From Candidatus Accumulibacter proximus (lineage in GTDB: Bacteria; Pseudomonadota; Gammaproteobacteria; Burkholderiales; Rhodocyclaceae): a stretch of DNA of 64,000 bases. Both the position numbers and the translations under genes were made by a program. The notes beneath the pieces were generated by a model. The model had not been told where the DNA came from. It searched no databases and worked only from the letters and a program-made list of their open reading frames with translations. The stretch lies in contig JADJMH010000023.1 of NCBI GenBank assembly GCA_016709675.1, forward strand, positions 1 through 64,000, in the 5' to 3' direction. This document shows, one piece after another, positions 1 through 8,367 of the stretch (positions within the stretch are counted from its first letter, which is position 1; every line of letters begins with the position of its first letter).

Positions 1-181
1 CTTCCACGTTCAGCTTGTGCGCCTCACTGACACTGCCAATTCCGACGTTACCCGACGGGCTGATCGTCATCGCGTCCTTGTCCTGGGCGTGAACCGACAG
101 CGATGCAGGCAACAACAGGCCGACCCAGCCTATGAACAATACCGAAGTCACACCTTGCGTCAAAATGGAAGGTAGCGACAT
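1..181 (-). CDS. Partial secreted protein with tail-fibre-like GNVGIG motif (5' end only)
   Basis: The frame runs off the left edge, so only about 60 N-terminal residues are visible. A hydrophobic stretch (VLFIGWVGLLLPASL) followed by SVHAQ looks like a signal peptide. The mature part begins with ISPSGNVGIGSVSEAHKLNV, a motif known from phage tail-fibre-like and beta-helical surface proteins, often with a C-terminal endosialidase-type chaperone domain that would lie outside this window. The start is uncertain. ATG at 181 has no clear ribosome site. An in-frame ATG at 235 has GGAG only one base upstream, which is too close to be convincing. It lies downstream of, and in the same direction as, the array of large unknown genes, and may be its last member. 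Confidence 0.6.
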   Translation of the reverse strand, partial: MSLPSILTQGVTSVLFIGWVGLLLPASLSVHAQDKDAMTISPSGNVGIGSVSEAHKLNVE

Positions 182-391
182 CGACAATGGCGCCACTGCT
201 GTTCCATTCCCTGTGCGTGCAGTATTCACAATCATTCTCCTGGCATCATGAGGGTGAGGCGACTATCTTGAGTGTTGTAAAGCCTGAGCGGAATGGTCTG
301 CCGCTAAAGGATGGGTTTCGGCTGGGGACGAGTTGCATCGACTCCTGCTCGCTGACCGTCGGTTTCCCGGGCCTGGGCAGCGGTCCGTTTT

Positions 392-2428
392 TCATGGGGC
401 CGGCGTCCCGGTCGCAATTCTCAGGGTGGCGCCTTGCCTGACTGTGAATCCCGGTCCGAGCAGCACGTTTCCCCCTGCTTTTAACACCGTCGTCTGGCCG
501 GCTTGTCCATCGACCCACAGGTGGGTGGGACTGTAAATGTTCGCGTCGGAGTCTGCGCTCAAGGTGTATTGCGGCACGATGGCCCGCAGAACTCGATCTC
601 CTTCGACGGTGTTGGCATACAGGGTGCCATCGCCGCCAAAGAGCAGTTGGGCCTTCACTGGAATGCCGCCAGCCGCCGACTGCAGACGGCCGGAAAAGGC
701 AGTGCCGAAGGCGAACAGATCAACCTCGCCCGCCCCGTTCCACACGAAGCGAGTGCCAGCCTGATCCGTTGCCAGGTTGCCACCGTTGAGCAGATACGGC
801 GAATCGCCAACCGCAAAGGCCGGAGCCATGGCCTTGGTTGACCCTGTCAACCAGTCAATGCCAGTCAGTGTGCCCCGCTGATCTGCGACTCGCACCGCGT
901 AGATCTGCTTTCCGGAGGCAGGGTGTTGCACACTGCCAGGCGATAACTGATCAGGTATCGGTTGGCTCCACAGGCCCGTCAGGGGCGGCCAATTCTCCGC
1001 AGCGGCGATCGTTCCCGAACGGTTGTTGAAGCACACGAGCACGCCTTCGTTTACGGCGTTGGCGGCGACATAAACCTTCTCGGATCCATCGGGGTGCAGG
1101 ATCACCACCGGGGCGTGAAGAGAAAGAAAATCGGCGCCGGCAAGCGAATCCTGGTTAGGGAGAGGGTTTGCGAAGGACTCGCCGGTCTGCGCGTTGATGG
1201 CGACCAGCCCTTCCTTTTTGGCCGCAAGATAGACGAATCGACCGCTGGGACCGACCGTCACGCGGCTGGTTTTCGGGTCAGCCAGTGTCACCTTCCACAG
1301 TTGCTGCAGATCCGGATTGAAACCGTAAACCTCCTGGCGGTTGACAAGATAAAGGCTCCCATCGGGACCGAGCGAAGGCGCGTTTTCTGGGTTCAGTCCC
1401 GTCAGTTCACGGACTTGGGCGGCCGCCGGCGCCTGAGCCGGGTTGGCGGAGTCGAGTTGGTAGGTAATGATCTTGTTCTCGCCAACGACGTAGAGGCGAC
1501 CCGACTGCGATACCAGCAGATGCTGGCCCGGGCTGCCACTCACCTCGCTCGTCCAGACAGGCTTGCCACCGAGCGGATTCAGCGCCCGTAGCGCCTTCTT
1601 TCCTTTGTCGTCGGTCGTCGTGAGATAAACCAGACCACTGTGGAACACCGGCGCATACGACCACGCGCTGGCGAACGGTCTGGTCACATAGGAAAACGCA
1701 TCGCCACCCCTGCCACCAATTCCCGCCCTGGGCAGAAATGGCCGTGCGCTTTGCACGGCTGGCAGGCCGTCCGACTGGGTCAGCGCTGGCTGATCCGCCA
1801 CGGTATATTCGAGGATCAGACGCGGCCGATGACTGATGTCGGCAGAGCCAGCCAGAAACCAAGTGCTCCTGGCACTGGACGGTGTCGTCAGAAGGAGCGA
1901 CAGATTTCTTTCTCCAACTTGGCCTTGTAAAACACCCAAAAAGTCCTCTCTCGCATTCCAATATACGCGCTCCTCTTTCGCGGCTTTGAGTGTCTTGCTG
2001 CCGAAAAGAGTTCCGGTAACCCGCTTTGGACTCGACGTGGCATCAGAGGGATTTTCGGCAACTACGTTGACCGTCTGCTGCGCAGTCGTGAGCCCGCTTG
2101 AAACAAGGCTGAGGCGAGCGGCTGTAAGCTTGGCTTGGGCTGGAAGCGAATTCGCTTGGAAACGAAGGAGAATTTCTTTCTCGCCAAATTGGCCGCCGGC
2201 GATTTCGGCGGTTTCTGCCTCCGATTGAGGAGCGGCAGTTGGCATGAGCGTGATGACACCTCTTAGTCCGTCTGCTGCCAGAGTCGCAGGAATTGCGAAC
2301 GCCAAGAGCGCCAGAAACCAAATTGACAAAATGTTGCCGATGTTGAACCGTAGTCTGTAGCCTGTTGACAACCAGGAAAACCTGTTCATGACGATTCGCC
2401 CCGCACGGTCAGTGAGATACCAGGACAT
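392..2428 (-). CDS. Secreted or anchored DNRLRE / PQQ-type beta-propeller protein
   Basis: This 678-residue protein has one hydrophobic segment at about residues 31-51, ending near AATLAAD-like signal cleavage residues, so it is probably exported. Residues about 65-210 resemble a DNRLRE-type beta domain (RFQANSLPAQAKLTAARLSL and later STWFLAGSA). The rest is a repeated blade pattern such as LNPLGGKPVWTSEV, GSLYLVN and GSEKVYVAA, as in PQQ/quinoprotein-like propellers. The C-terminus, GPGFTVRQGATLRI, resembles the stacked beta repeats that close many surface proteins. The start could also be Met14. Its first 20 bases overlap the end of the kelch gene, indicating co-transcription. The function is unknown; binding of a surface or extracellular ligand is only a guess. 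Confidence 0.7.
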   Translation of the reverse strand: MSWYLTDRAGRIVMNRFSWLSTGYRLRFNIGNILSIWFLALLAFAIPATLAADGLRGVITLMPTAAPQSEAETAEIAGGQFGEKEILLRFQANSLPAQAKLTAARLSLVSSGLTTAQQTVNVVAENPSDATSSPKRVTGTLFGSKTLKAAKEERVYWNAREDFLGVLQGQVGERNLSLLLTTPSSARSTWFLAGSADISHRPRLILEYTVADQPALTQSDGLPAVQSARPFLPRAGIGGRGGDAFSYVTRPFASAWSYAPVFHSGLVYLTTTDDKGKKALRALNPLGGKPVWTSEVSGSPGQHLLVSQSGRLYVVGENKIITYQLDSANPAQAPAAAQVRELTGLNPENAPSLGPDGSLYLVNRQEVYGFNPDLQQLWKVTLADPKTSRVTVGPSGRFVYLAAKKEGLVAINAQTGESFANPLPNQDSLAGADFLSLHAPVVILHPDGSEKVYVAANAVNEGVLVCFNNRSGTIAAAENWPPLTGLWSQPIPDQLSPGSVQHPASGKQIYAVRVADQRGTLTGIDWLTGSTKAMAPAFAVGDSPYLLNGGNLATDQAGTRFVWNGAGEVDLFAFGTAFSGRLQSAAGGIPVKAQLLFGGDGTLYANTVEGDRVLRAIVPQYTLSADSDANIYSPTHLWVDGQAGQTTVLKAGGNVLLGPGFTVRQGATLRIATGTPAP

Positions 2429-4231
2429 TCAACTTGCCTATGGATTCCGGGTCTTTCAGGAGCGACCAACAGAATAGAAAACGGTTGAAGACAACGGCCT
2501 GCATATAGAAATTCTGGCCCTGGAACTGCTGCCAGCCGTCAAAGACGGGGCGCCCCTCCCATAAGCCTGTGCCTGGATGCCACTCGAACAGGAAAGAGAA
2601 AATCCGGTTACCTTGATCCTTATCCTGCCCGTTCATGGCCAGTTCCTTGAATGAGCCCAGCAGGAGAAGCCGATCCGACTTGGCCGTTTCAGATGATTCC
2701 GTCTGCCGAAAGGCGACGAGTGCCGAGGCGAGTGGCGCCCCGGGATCCGGCATGATCGGAACAGGCGGACGCCGATTTTCATCCATCTTTTGCCAGGTTT
2801 TTCCATCGCGCGTTGACCAGAAGTCGCGCAGCGGATCAGGCGTTTGTGGAGACCTGCTGCCCCCGTACATCCAGACCTCGGGCGAACCATCGGGAGGCGT
2901 CCAGACAGCGGCGGCAGGATTGAGGCGGCCAGCCCACTCGCATGGCTTGGCCAAAGGAGGGCCCTCTCTTGGCACAGTAGACTTCTCTTCCGGCAAAGGA
3001 GACCACTCGAGCTGCGCATCGGTTTCTCCTTGCCCTGCCAAACATCGCGATAGGCAGTGCCATTGTTGTAACCTCCGATGACCCATAACGTGTCTTGAAA
3101 GACCAGACAGGCGTGGCCCATGCGCGCCGGCATTGTAGAAGGAAAGTCCCCTTTCCTGGTCCAGGACTGGTCCGCTTCATAACACCAGACCTGATTAAGT
3201 GGACTATCTGGGTCGACCGAGCTGCCGCCGATCAGCCACAGCTTGTTCTTGTAGTAAATGCCCGGGCTCGTCGCCATATGTTGCGGAACGTCGCCGGGCT
3301 CAAGACGCCAGGCATCGACGCCCGTGGCCGACGAATGGAGGGCGTAGGAACCACCCACGTTCCTGAAAATGCCATACAAGCGGTCGGAGCCGCTGCCGCT
3401 GAAGTCGTTCGCGACGAAGAGCCGGACTGGAGAACCCTGGGGAAGCGCGATCCGGTTCCAGCCGGGGGAAATGACCTGGACCGTTCGGTCGAGAGCATTC
3501 CGAACTTCGGTCTGATCTGGTTTCGTGTATTTGCCCTCAAGGCGGTAAACGGACGTAATGGACGGTTTTTCGGTCTCGGGAAATTGACCCTGGACGGGAA
3601 ACGACCCTGAGATGATCCTGTGCTCAGCATCTTGGGCGGGCCAGTTTCCCACTTCTTCATTATTCCGGAACAGGGTCAGCGTTTCGTAGCCGGTTGCGCA
3701 AAAGCTCACCGTGACTGCGGTCTGGCCGGCATGCAGAATGTAGCTGGGATTGACCGTGAAGTAGCGAATGCCGGGTTCTTCCCGAGGTTCGAGTTCTTTC
3801 TTGACCGTTATTGAAGCTTTCCCACCAGTTGACCACTGTTGCCTGCCCGTCGAGGTCTCAACGAGGACTTCGATTTCGGCGTCACCCGGCGGCGTGTTGG
3901 ACACGAAGCCTTTCAGTGAGATCGAAACCGGCAGGGCGGTCGGGAAGGTCCCGGTATCCCACGCTCTTTTGCCGGCCGATGGGTTTTGCGCCGGAATGAT
4001 GTTCACCGTCTTTCCAGCCGATTCCCCCGTGACTTTCAAGAATTCGTCTCGCGAAGCCAGCAGGTCAGCTTCCTTTGCGCCGCAACCGACGGTGACGGTC
4101 ACCCTGACCGTGGTTCCTGCCGGAAGTTGCGGGCTGGCGTCTACCTCAATCCCGACCTGGTTGGTGGCCGCAAAGGAGTCGCCAATTCTTACCGCCGTGT
4201 CAGCGGTTGGTACGATTGTGAAGTCGTTCAT
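2409..4231 (-). CDS. Kelch-repeat protein with Ig-like N-terminus, broken by a frameshift
   Basis: Translation from ATG 4231 gives beta-rich Ig-like segments (residues about 1-250, e.g. VNPSYILHAGQTAVTVSF), then kelch blades (NKLWLIGGSSVDPDSPLNQVW, then TLWVIGGYNNGTAYRDVW). After GKE the frame becomes nonsense. The adjacent frame continues sensibly with DAQLEWSPLPEE, then SPEVWMYGG and STRDGKTWQKM, and ends at 2409. The shift lies near 3018-3030, where the coding strand reads AAGGAGAAACC. The gene starts 17 bases after the stop of the 1372-residue gene and overlaps the next gene by 20 bases. No signal peptide is visible. Kelch propellers usually bind proteins or glycans; the role here is unknown. 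Confidence 0.65.
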
Positions 4232-4248
4232 GCGAAGTCCTTGCGAAT

Positions 4249-7200
4249 CTAGGGTGCTGTGCTTGATGCGGCGCTGATTGTGATGGTGAGCAGTTTTACG
4301 CTCGCTGGCATGTCCTCGGCGGTGGCAGTGAGGCGATAGGTGGTATCGGCCTCGACGGTCACACCGTATTCCCGCGGAAAGGGCTGCGCATCCCAGTCAG
4401 CTATGGGGACGGCCCTCCCGTCCTCTTGTATCTGCTCCAGGTGCAGTGACTCTGTCCCCTGCAGCGACCAGGCCAGATGAATGCGTGTCCCTCTGGCGAC
4501 TGCCTCGGTGCCTTCGCGCACCCAGAAACTCAGGACCTTGACCGGGGAGATGACGAGTTTCAGCCAACCTTCGGCGATGGCCGGCCAGGTATCGGAAAAT
4601 GCGGCACGGTCGGTGGCTTCCACGATCGCCGGGTCGAGTTTCCACTGGGTGACATCCGGGCGATAGGCCCACGACCATTCGCCATAATCGTCCGATGGCC
4701 TGGGCATCTCCGGCGTGGAAGAGAGCCCCAGGACTGGCGCCGTTTGAAAGAAGACCTCGCGCGCCCGCCTCGCGCCCGTCGCGTCCTCGGGCGGCAGTTC
4801 GACACAGGCTCTCGGCAAGGCCCCTGTCGCGGCGTGCACACGCGCCTGCGGATCGATCAGCATCGTCACCTGCAGCGGCTGCAGGCAATCGATGTCGAAG
4901 TCCTGGACGGCAAAAACCCCGGCCGTGTTCCCGACCACGGCGCGCTTGTCCTCGCCCCAGGCCGGGTAGAAGGCACCGCTGGTGCTGACCCCTCCGCCCG
5001 ATGGCGCAGCGGCGCATCGGAAGACGCCGACCAGCCCGTCATCGGCAGCGTGGAGGTCGCCGAGACGCAGCGGCCACTTGACCTGCTGGAAGCCGGCCGT
5101 GTCGAGGAGAACGTCGACGGCCAGTCCGCCGGCATTGACGGCGCGCAGTTCAGGGCGATGCGCCGGCAGACCGGCCGTTTCGAACCGTAGACTCGCGCGC
5201 ACCAGCGCCAGCGGATGTCCAACAAGGACGGCGACACCGGGGTCTGCTTCGGGAATGCGCTCGTCGGTAGAAGCCATCACATGGTCGATGCAGGCGGAAA
5301 AGGTGTTGCCGTGATCAGGGATGAGGGCCAGGACCCAGTCGCGGAAGTAGCGCAGGTGCGGGTTGTCGATGGCCTCCGGCGCGACGCCAGGAACATCCAG
5401 CCAGTAGAACGCGGGCGCCATGCTGCCGGACTCCAGGCCAAGCTTCCTTTGCAGAACGCCCAGAGGTTTGCCCGACGCGGAATAGATCGCCAGGCTCTTT
5501 TCCAGATAGTTGGGGAGTACCCAGCCACAAACCGGTCCGCCATTCTTCTCCGGATCGCCGGAAGCGTTTTCCCACTCGAACCGCAAGCGCATGGGCCGGG
5601 CGAAGCCGGGACGCAGCTCGATGAACTTCGCGTCCAGCGCAGCCACAGTCGAGCCGAACACGCACGAGCTCGCACGGCGCAGCATCCGCGTCGGCCAATC
5701 GTCCGCCGCCGACGCGTTGATCTTATCGAGCGGTAGCTTCAGCGTCTGGCCGAAAGCGTCGACGATGGAAAGGCGCGTGATCTCCAGACGGCCGGCGCGG
5801 ATCGGGAGAAACGGTCCGTCAGCGACGCGCGGCACAGTACGGAAGGTGTCGCGTCGCTCATCGAAGCCGTCATTGATGGCGGCATCCACGGACGCAAGTT
5901 GATACGATTGACCCCCACTGTCGAGCCACTTGTCATAGTCGAGCGGCGGCAGTTGAATGCCGGGTTGCTGCAAGAGCAATGCGTCGTTGAACCCGTCGAG
6001 GCTTTGCGCCAACACCCTCTGGTTCTTCAGAATATTGACCAGGGGGTGAGACTGGTCCAAGGCTTCCAGGCGTTGCGCCAGGTTGTTTGCCGTGCTCGCG
6101 GTCAGGATCGCATAGCCTTGATAGCTTGCTGCCCCAGCTGAACCAGCCGGGTAGGGTCCTTTGTCTTTCAGGATCAGATCGCCCCCCGCGTTGTCGCCGA
6201 GGTTCCAAAGGCTGGTCAGCAGGTCTTGCGACAGCGCGTCGTCGCTCGCGGCGGGTGACGCGTAAGCAGACTGCCATGACACTTCCCATACGAGAAAGAG
6301 AGGAATCCACGGGTTGCCGTGCCATTTGATCGGGAAGCCTGGGTCGGGCAGGCGGCCGATCAGCGCATTGGGCGCCTTGACAGGCTTCTGCTGTGCCGCT
6401 GTACTCCCTGGATTCTGCAAGCTTTTCACGGTATCGCCCAGTTCTTTCTCGTGCTGCCTGGACGCGAGTCCGGCGATGGTGGGAGCGTTTCCCTCATCGA
6501 GCAAGAGCGCCTCAAGAAACAGGGAGCGATGAATTCCGCCCGGGACAGGCAGCCTGTTCGGCTGTGAAAACAGGGCAGCAATCAATTGCTCGCCCGTGAC
6601 CGTAGCGACCGGGCCAGAAGGGATTGCCAGCGTGATTCCACTGACCTCCCGACCGGAGAGGCGGCACTCCAGCTTATCAGTCGGCAACCAGGTCTTGAGC
6701 CGGGCCATCGCAGGCCCCTGGAGCGCAATCGCTGGATCGCCGGGCCTCTGGAAGGGCGGCGCTGGCACCGACGCCAAACGGTATTTCAACTCCGGCTTTC
6801 CAGCGTTCAACCTCGGGGTTCCATCCGGCTGAGTCTTGAATTGCTTGCCCAACGCGTCATGCAGGCGTCTCTCGCTGGCATCCCGTTCTTCCCTGGCACG
6901 ATTCCAGGCGGTTTGCTCGGTAGCGAGAGCGCTTTTGGCGACCTTGAGCTGTCTGTCCAGGTCGTTCGACCGCGCGGAGACGCCAGGACCTCTGAGCTCG
7001 TTGGTCCACAGATACCAGAGCGCATAGACCTGCCAGCGCAAGTCCTCCACGCGGCGAGAGAGCTCATCGTAGCGTTGTTGCTTGGCATTCAGGTCACGCA
7101 GTAACCTCCGGAGGCCTGCCGGGATCGGGTGCGCGCCCCCCGCCGGCTCTGCGGCATTGTTGGTGTCAGGTAGATCAGGTTCCGGGCGAATGAGAAAGAG

Positions 7201-8367
7201 GCTGCCACCGCGAACGCCATTGAAGCGGCGTTCATGCAACTCATGCTGCAGCGCCGCGGCAGTAACGGGCTGGGACAGCAGGTCGCCCTGCAGGGCCGTG
7301 AGGAGATCCTGATCAACCGCTCCCGGCACGAGCAGGGCCGCAACGGCTTCTGCTGAGGTATTGCCGACCGCAAGCTTGTAAGCCTTGGTGTGGCTATCCG
7401 AATTGGCGGGAAAGACGGCGGGCTGACTCACATCGGCACCCGCCGGGGACTGCATGTAGTTGTGCTTCGGCCCCTGCCAGGTGATTCCTCTGACCAACCC
7501 GTGGCAGAGAAGGCTCGCTGGCGAAGTTTGCGGCCCAATCCCCTTAACAATCTCGGTAATGCTCCAGGCCTGCTCCTTGGCCCACCGCTGAAGCTCGGTG
7601 AAGCACTTGTCCTGCTGCTCCTGAGTGAGGTCCCCGTGTGGCATGGCATTGTTCGCGCGGAACCCGGCAAGAAACCTGGCCAGCGGATCGTCCTCTGGGT
7701 CGGAATACCAGCCGGTGACGAGATAGGACAGGCGGGTGTCGGCGGGGATTCCCGCCAGTGGGTCATGAAAACCAAGCACACGGCGACACGCGGGGTAGTA
7801 GGCGCTGAACGCCGGATCCCCGGGACCGATCGCCGTGATCGTCACCAACGCCGCTTCGTTCTGTTCTGCGAGAGGTCCCGTCACCTCGGTGCAGGCACCA
7901 ATCTTCTGGAACTCTGCCGCGTTGTCCTTGTGAAAAGCCGGCCAGGTGATTCCGCTCGCAGGGTCGGCTGGCTGACCATCGCTCCTGATGAACCAGGCCT
8001 TGCCGGATAGCTTGCCCTTTGCCGCGCCGCTGTCGCCGTAACGCTGCACCAGCCAACGATTCGGAATCGGGGCAAAGGAGATCTTTCCAGCCCCTGACTG
8101 ACTGCCATGAGTCAAGGAACGCGGCAGCCGAAAGTGAAGATGGATGCCCGGCTCCAAGCCAGCCGCCTGGTTGAACGGATTGCCATCACTACCGATGTCA
8201 CCGCCAAGTTCCGCCCCGAAAAGGTAGTTGCCACCATTCAACTTCGCAAAATTCGGGGCCAGGTTGGTCCATTGAAACATCTCCCGTGATGGGAGCGACG
8301 TTCCTACCACCAGTCCATCGATGTGAATGGGCACCAGTAATCTGGCGGGTTCGTCTCCGTTGCTCAT
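4249..8367 (-). CDS. Very large conserved protein of unknown function with C-terminal Ig-like domain
   Basis: This 1372-residue protein is not recognised as a named family. It opens with ARLLVPIHIDGLVVG and contains GIHLHFRLPRSLTHG and PIPNRWLVQRYG near the N-terminus, motifs that look like a conserved family signature. A charged stretch at about residues 430-520 (LNAKQQRYDELSRRVEDLRW and further E/K/R-rich sequence) predicts a coiled coil. The last about 90 residues (IHLAWSLQGTESLHL, then ADTTYRLTATAE) match the common Ig-like 'W.v.g..s..l.....TYtLtA' pattern. No signal peptide or membrane segment is seen. Its ATG overlaps the stop of the upstream 840-residue gene (ATGA), so the two are probably translationally coupled. 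Confidence 0.7.
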   Translation of the reverse strand: MSNGDEPARLLVPIHIDGLVVGTSLPSREMFQWTNLAPNFAKLNGGNYLFGAELGGDIGSDGNPFNQAAGLEPGIHLHFRLPRSLTHGSQSGAGKISFAPIPNRWLVQRYGDSGAAKGKLSGKAWFIRSDGQPADPASGITWPAFHKDNAAEFQKIGACTEVTGPLAEQNEAALVTITAIGPGDPAFSAYYPACRRVLGFHDPLAGIPADTRLSYLVTGWYSDPEDDPLARFLAGFRANNAMPHGDLTQEQQDKCFTELQRWAKEQAWSITEIVKGIGPQTSPASLLCHGLVRGITWQGPKHNYMQSPAGADVSQPAVFPANSDSHTKAYKLAVGNTSAEAVAALLVPGAVDQDLLTALQGDLLSQPVTAAALQHELHERRFNGVRGGSLFLIRPEPDLPDTNNAAEPAGGAHPIPAGLRRLLRDLNAKQQRYDELSRRVEDLRWQVYALWYLWTNELRGPGVSARSNDLDRQLKVAKSALATEQTAWNRAREERDASERRLHDALGKQFKTQPDGTPRLNAGKPELKYRLASVPAPPFQRPGDPAIALQGPAMARLKTWLPTDKLECRLSGREVSGITLAIPSGPVATVTGEQLIAALFSQPNRLPVPGGIHRSLFLEALLLDEGNAPTIAGLASRQHEKELGDTVKSLQNPGSTAAQQKPVKAPNALIGRLPDPGFPIKWHGNPWIPLFLVWEVSWQSAYASPAASDDALSQDLLTSLWNLGDNAGGDLILKDKGPYPAGSAGAASYQGYAILTASTANNLAQRLEALDQSHPLVNILKNQRVLAQSLDGFNDALLLQQPGIQLPPLDYDKWLDSGGQSYQLASVDAAINDGFDERRDTFRTVPRVADGPFLPIRAGRLEITRLSIVDAFGQTLKLPLDKINASAADDWPTRMLRRASSCVFGSTVAALDAKFIELRPGFARPMRLRFEWENASGDPEKNGGPVCGWVLPNYLEKSLAIYSASGKPLGVLQRKLGLESGSMAPAFYWLDVPGVAPEAIDNPHLRYFRDWVLALIPDHGNTFSACIDHVMASTDERIPEADPGVAVLVGHPLALVRASLRFETAGLPAHRPELRAVNAGGLAVDVLLDTAGFQQVKWPLRLGDLHAADDGLVGVFRCAAAPSGGGVSTSGAFYPAWGEDKRAVVGNTAGVFAVQDFDIDCLQPLQVTMLIDPQARVHAATGALPRACVELPPEDATGARRAREVFFQTAPVLGLSSTPEMPRPSDDYGEWSWAYRPDVTQWKLDPAIVEATDRAAFSDTWPAIAEGWLKLVISPVKVLSFWVREGTEAVARGTRIHLAWSLQGTESLHLEQIQEDGRAVPIADWDAQPFPREYGVTVEADTTYRLTATAEDMPASVKLLTITISAASSTAP

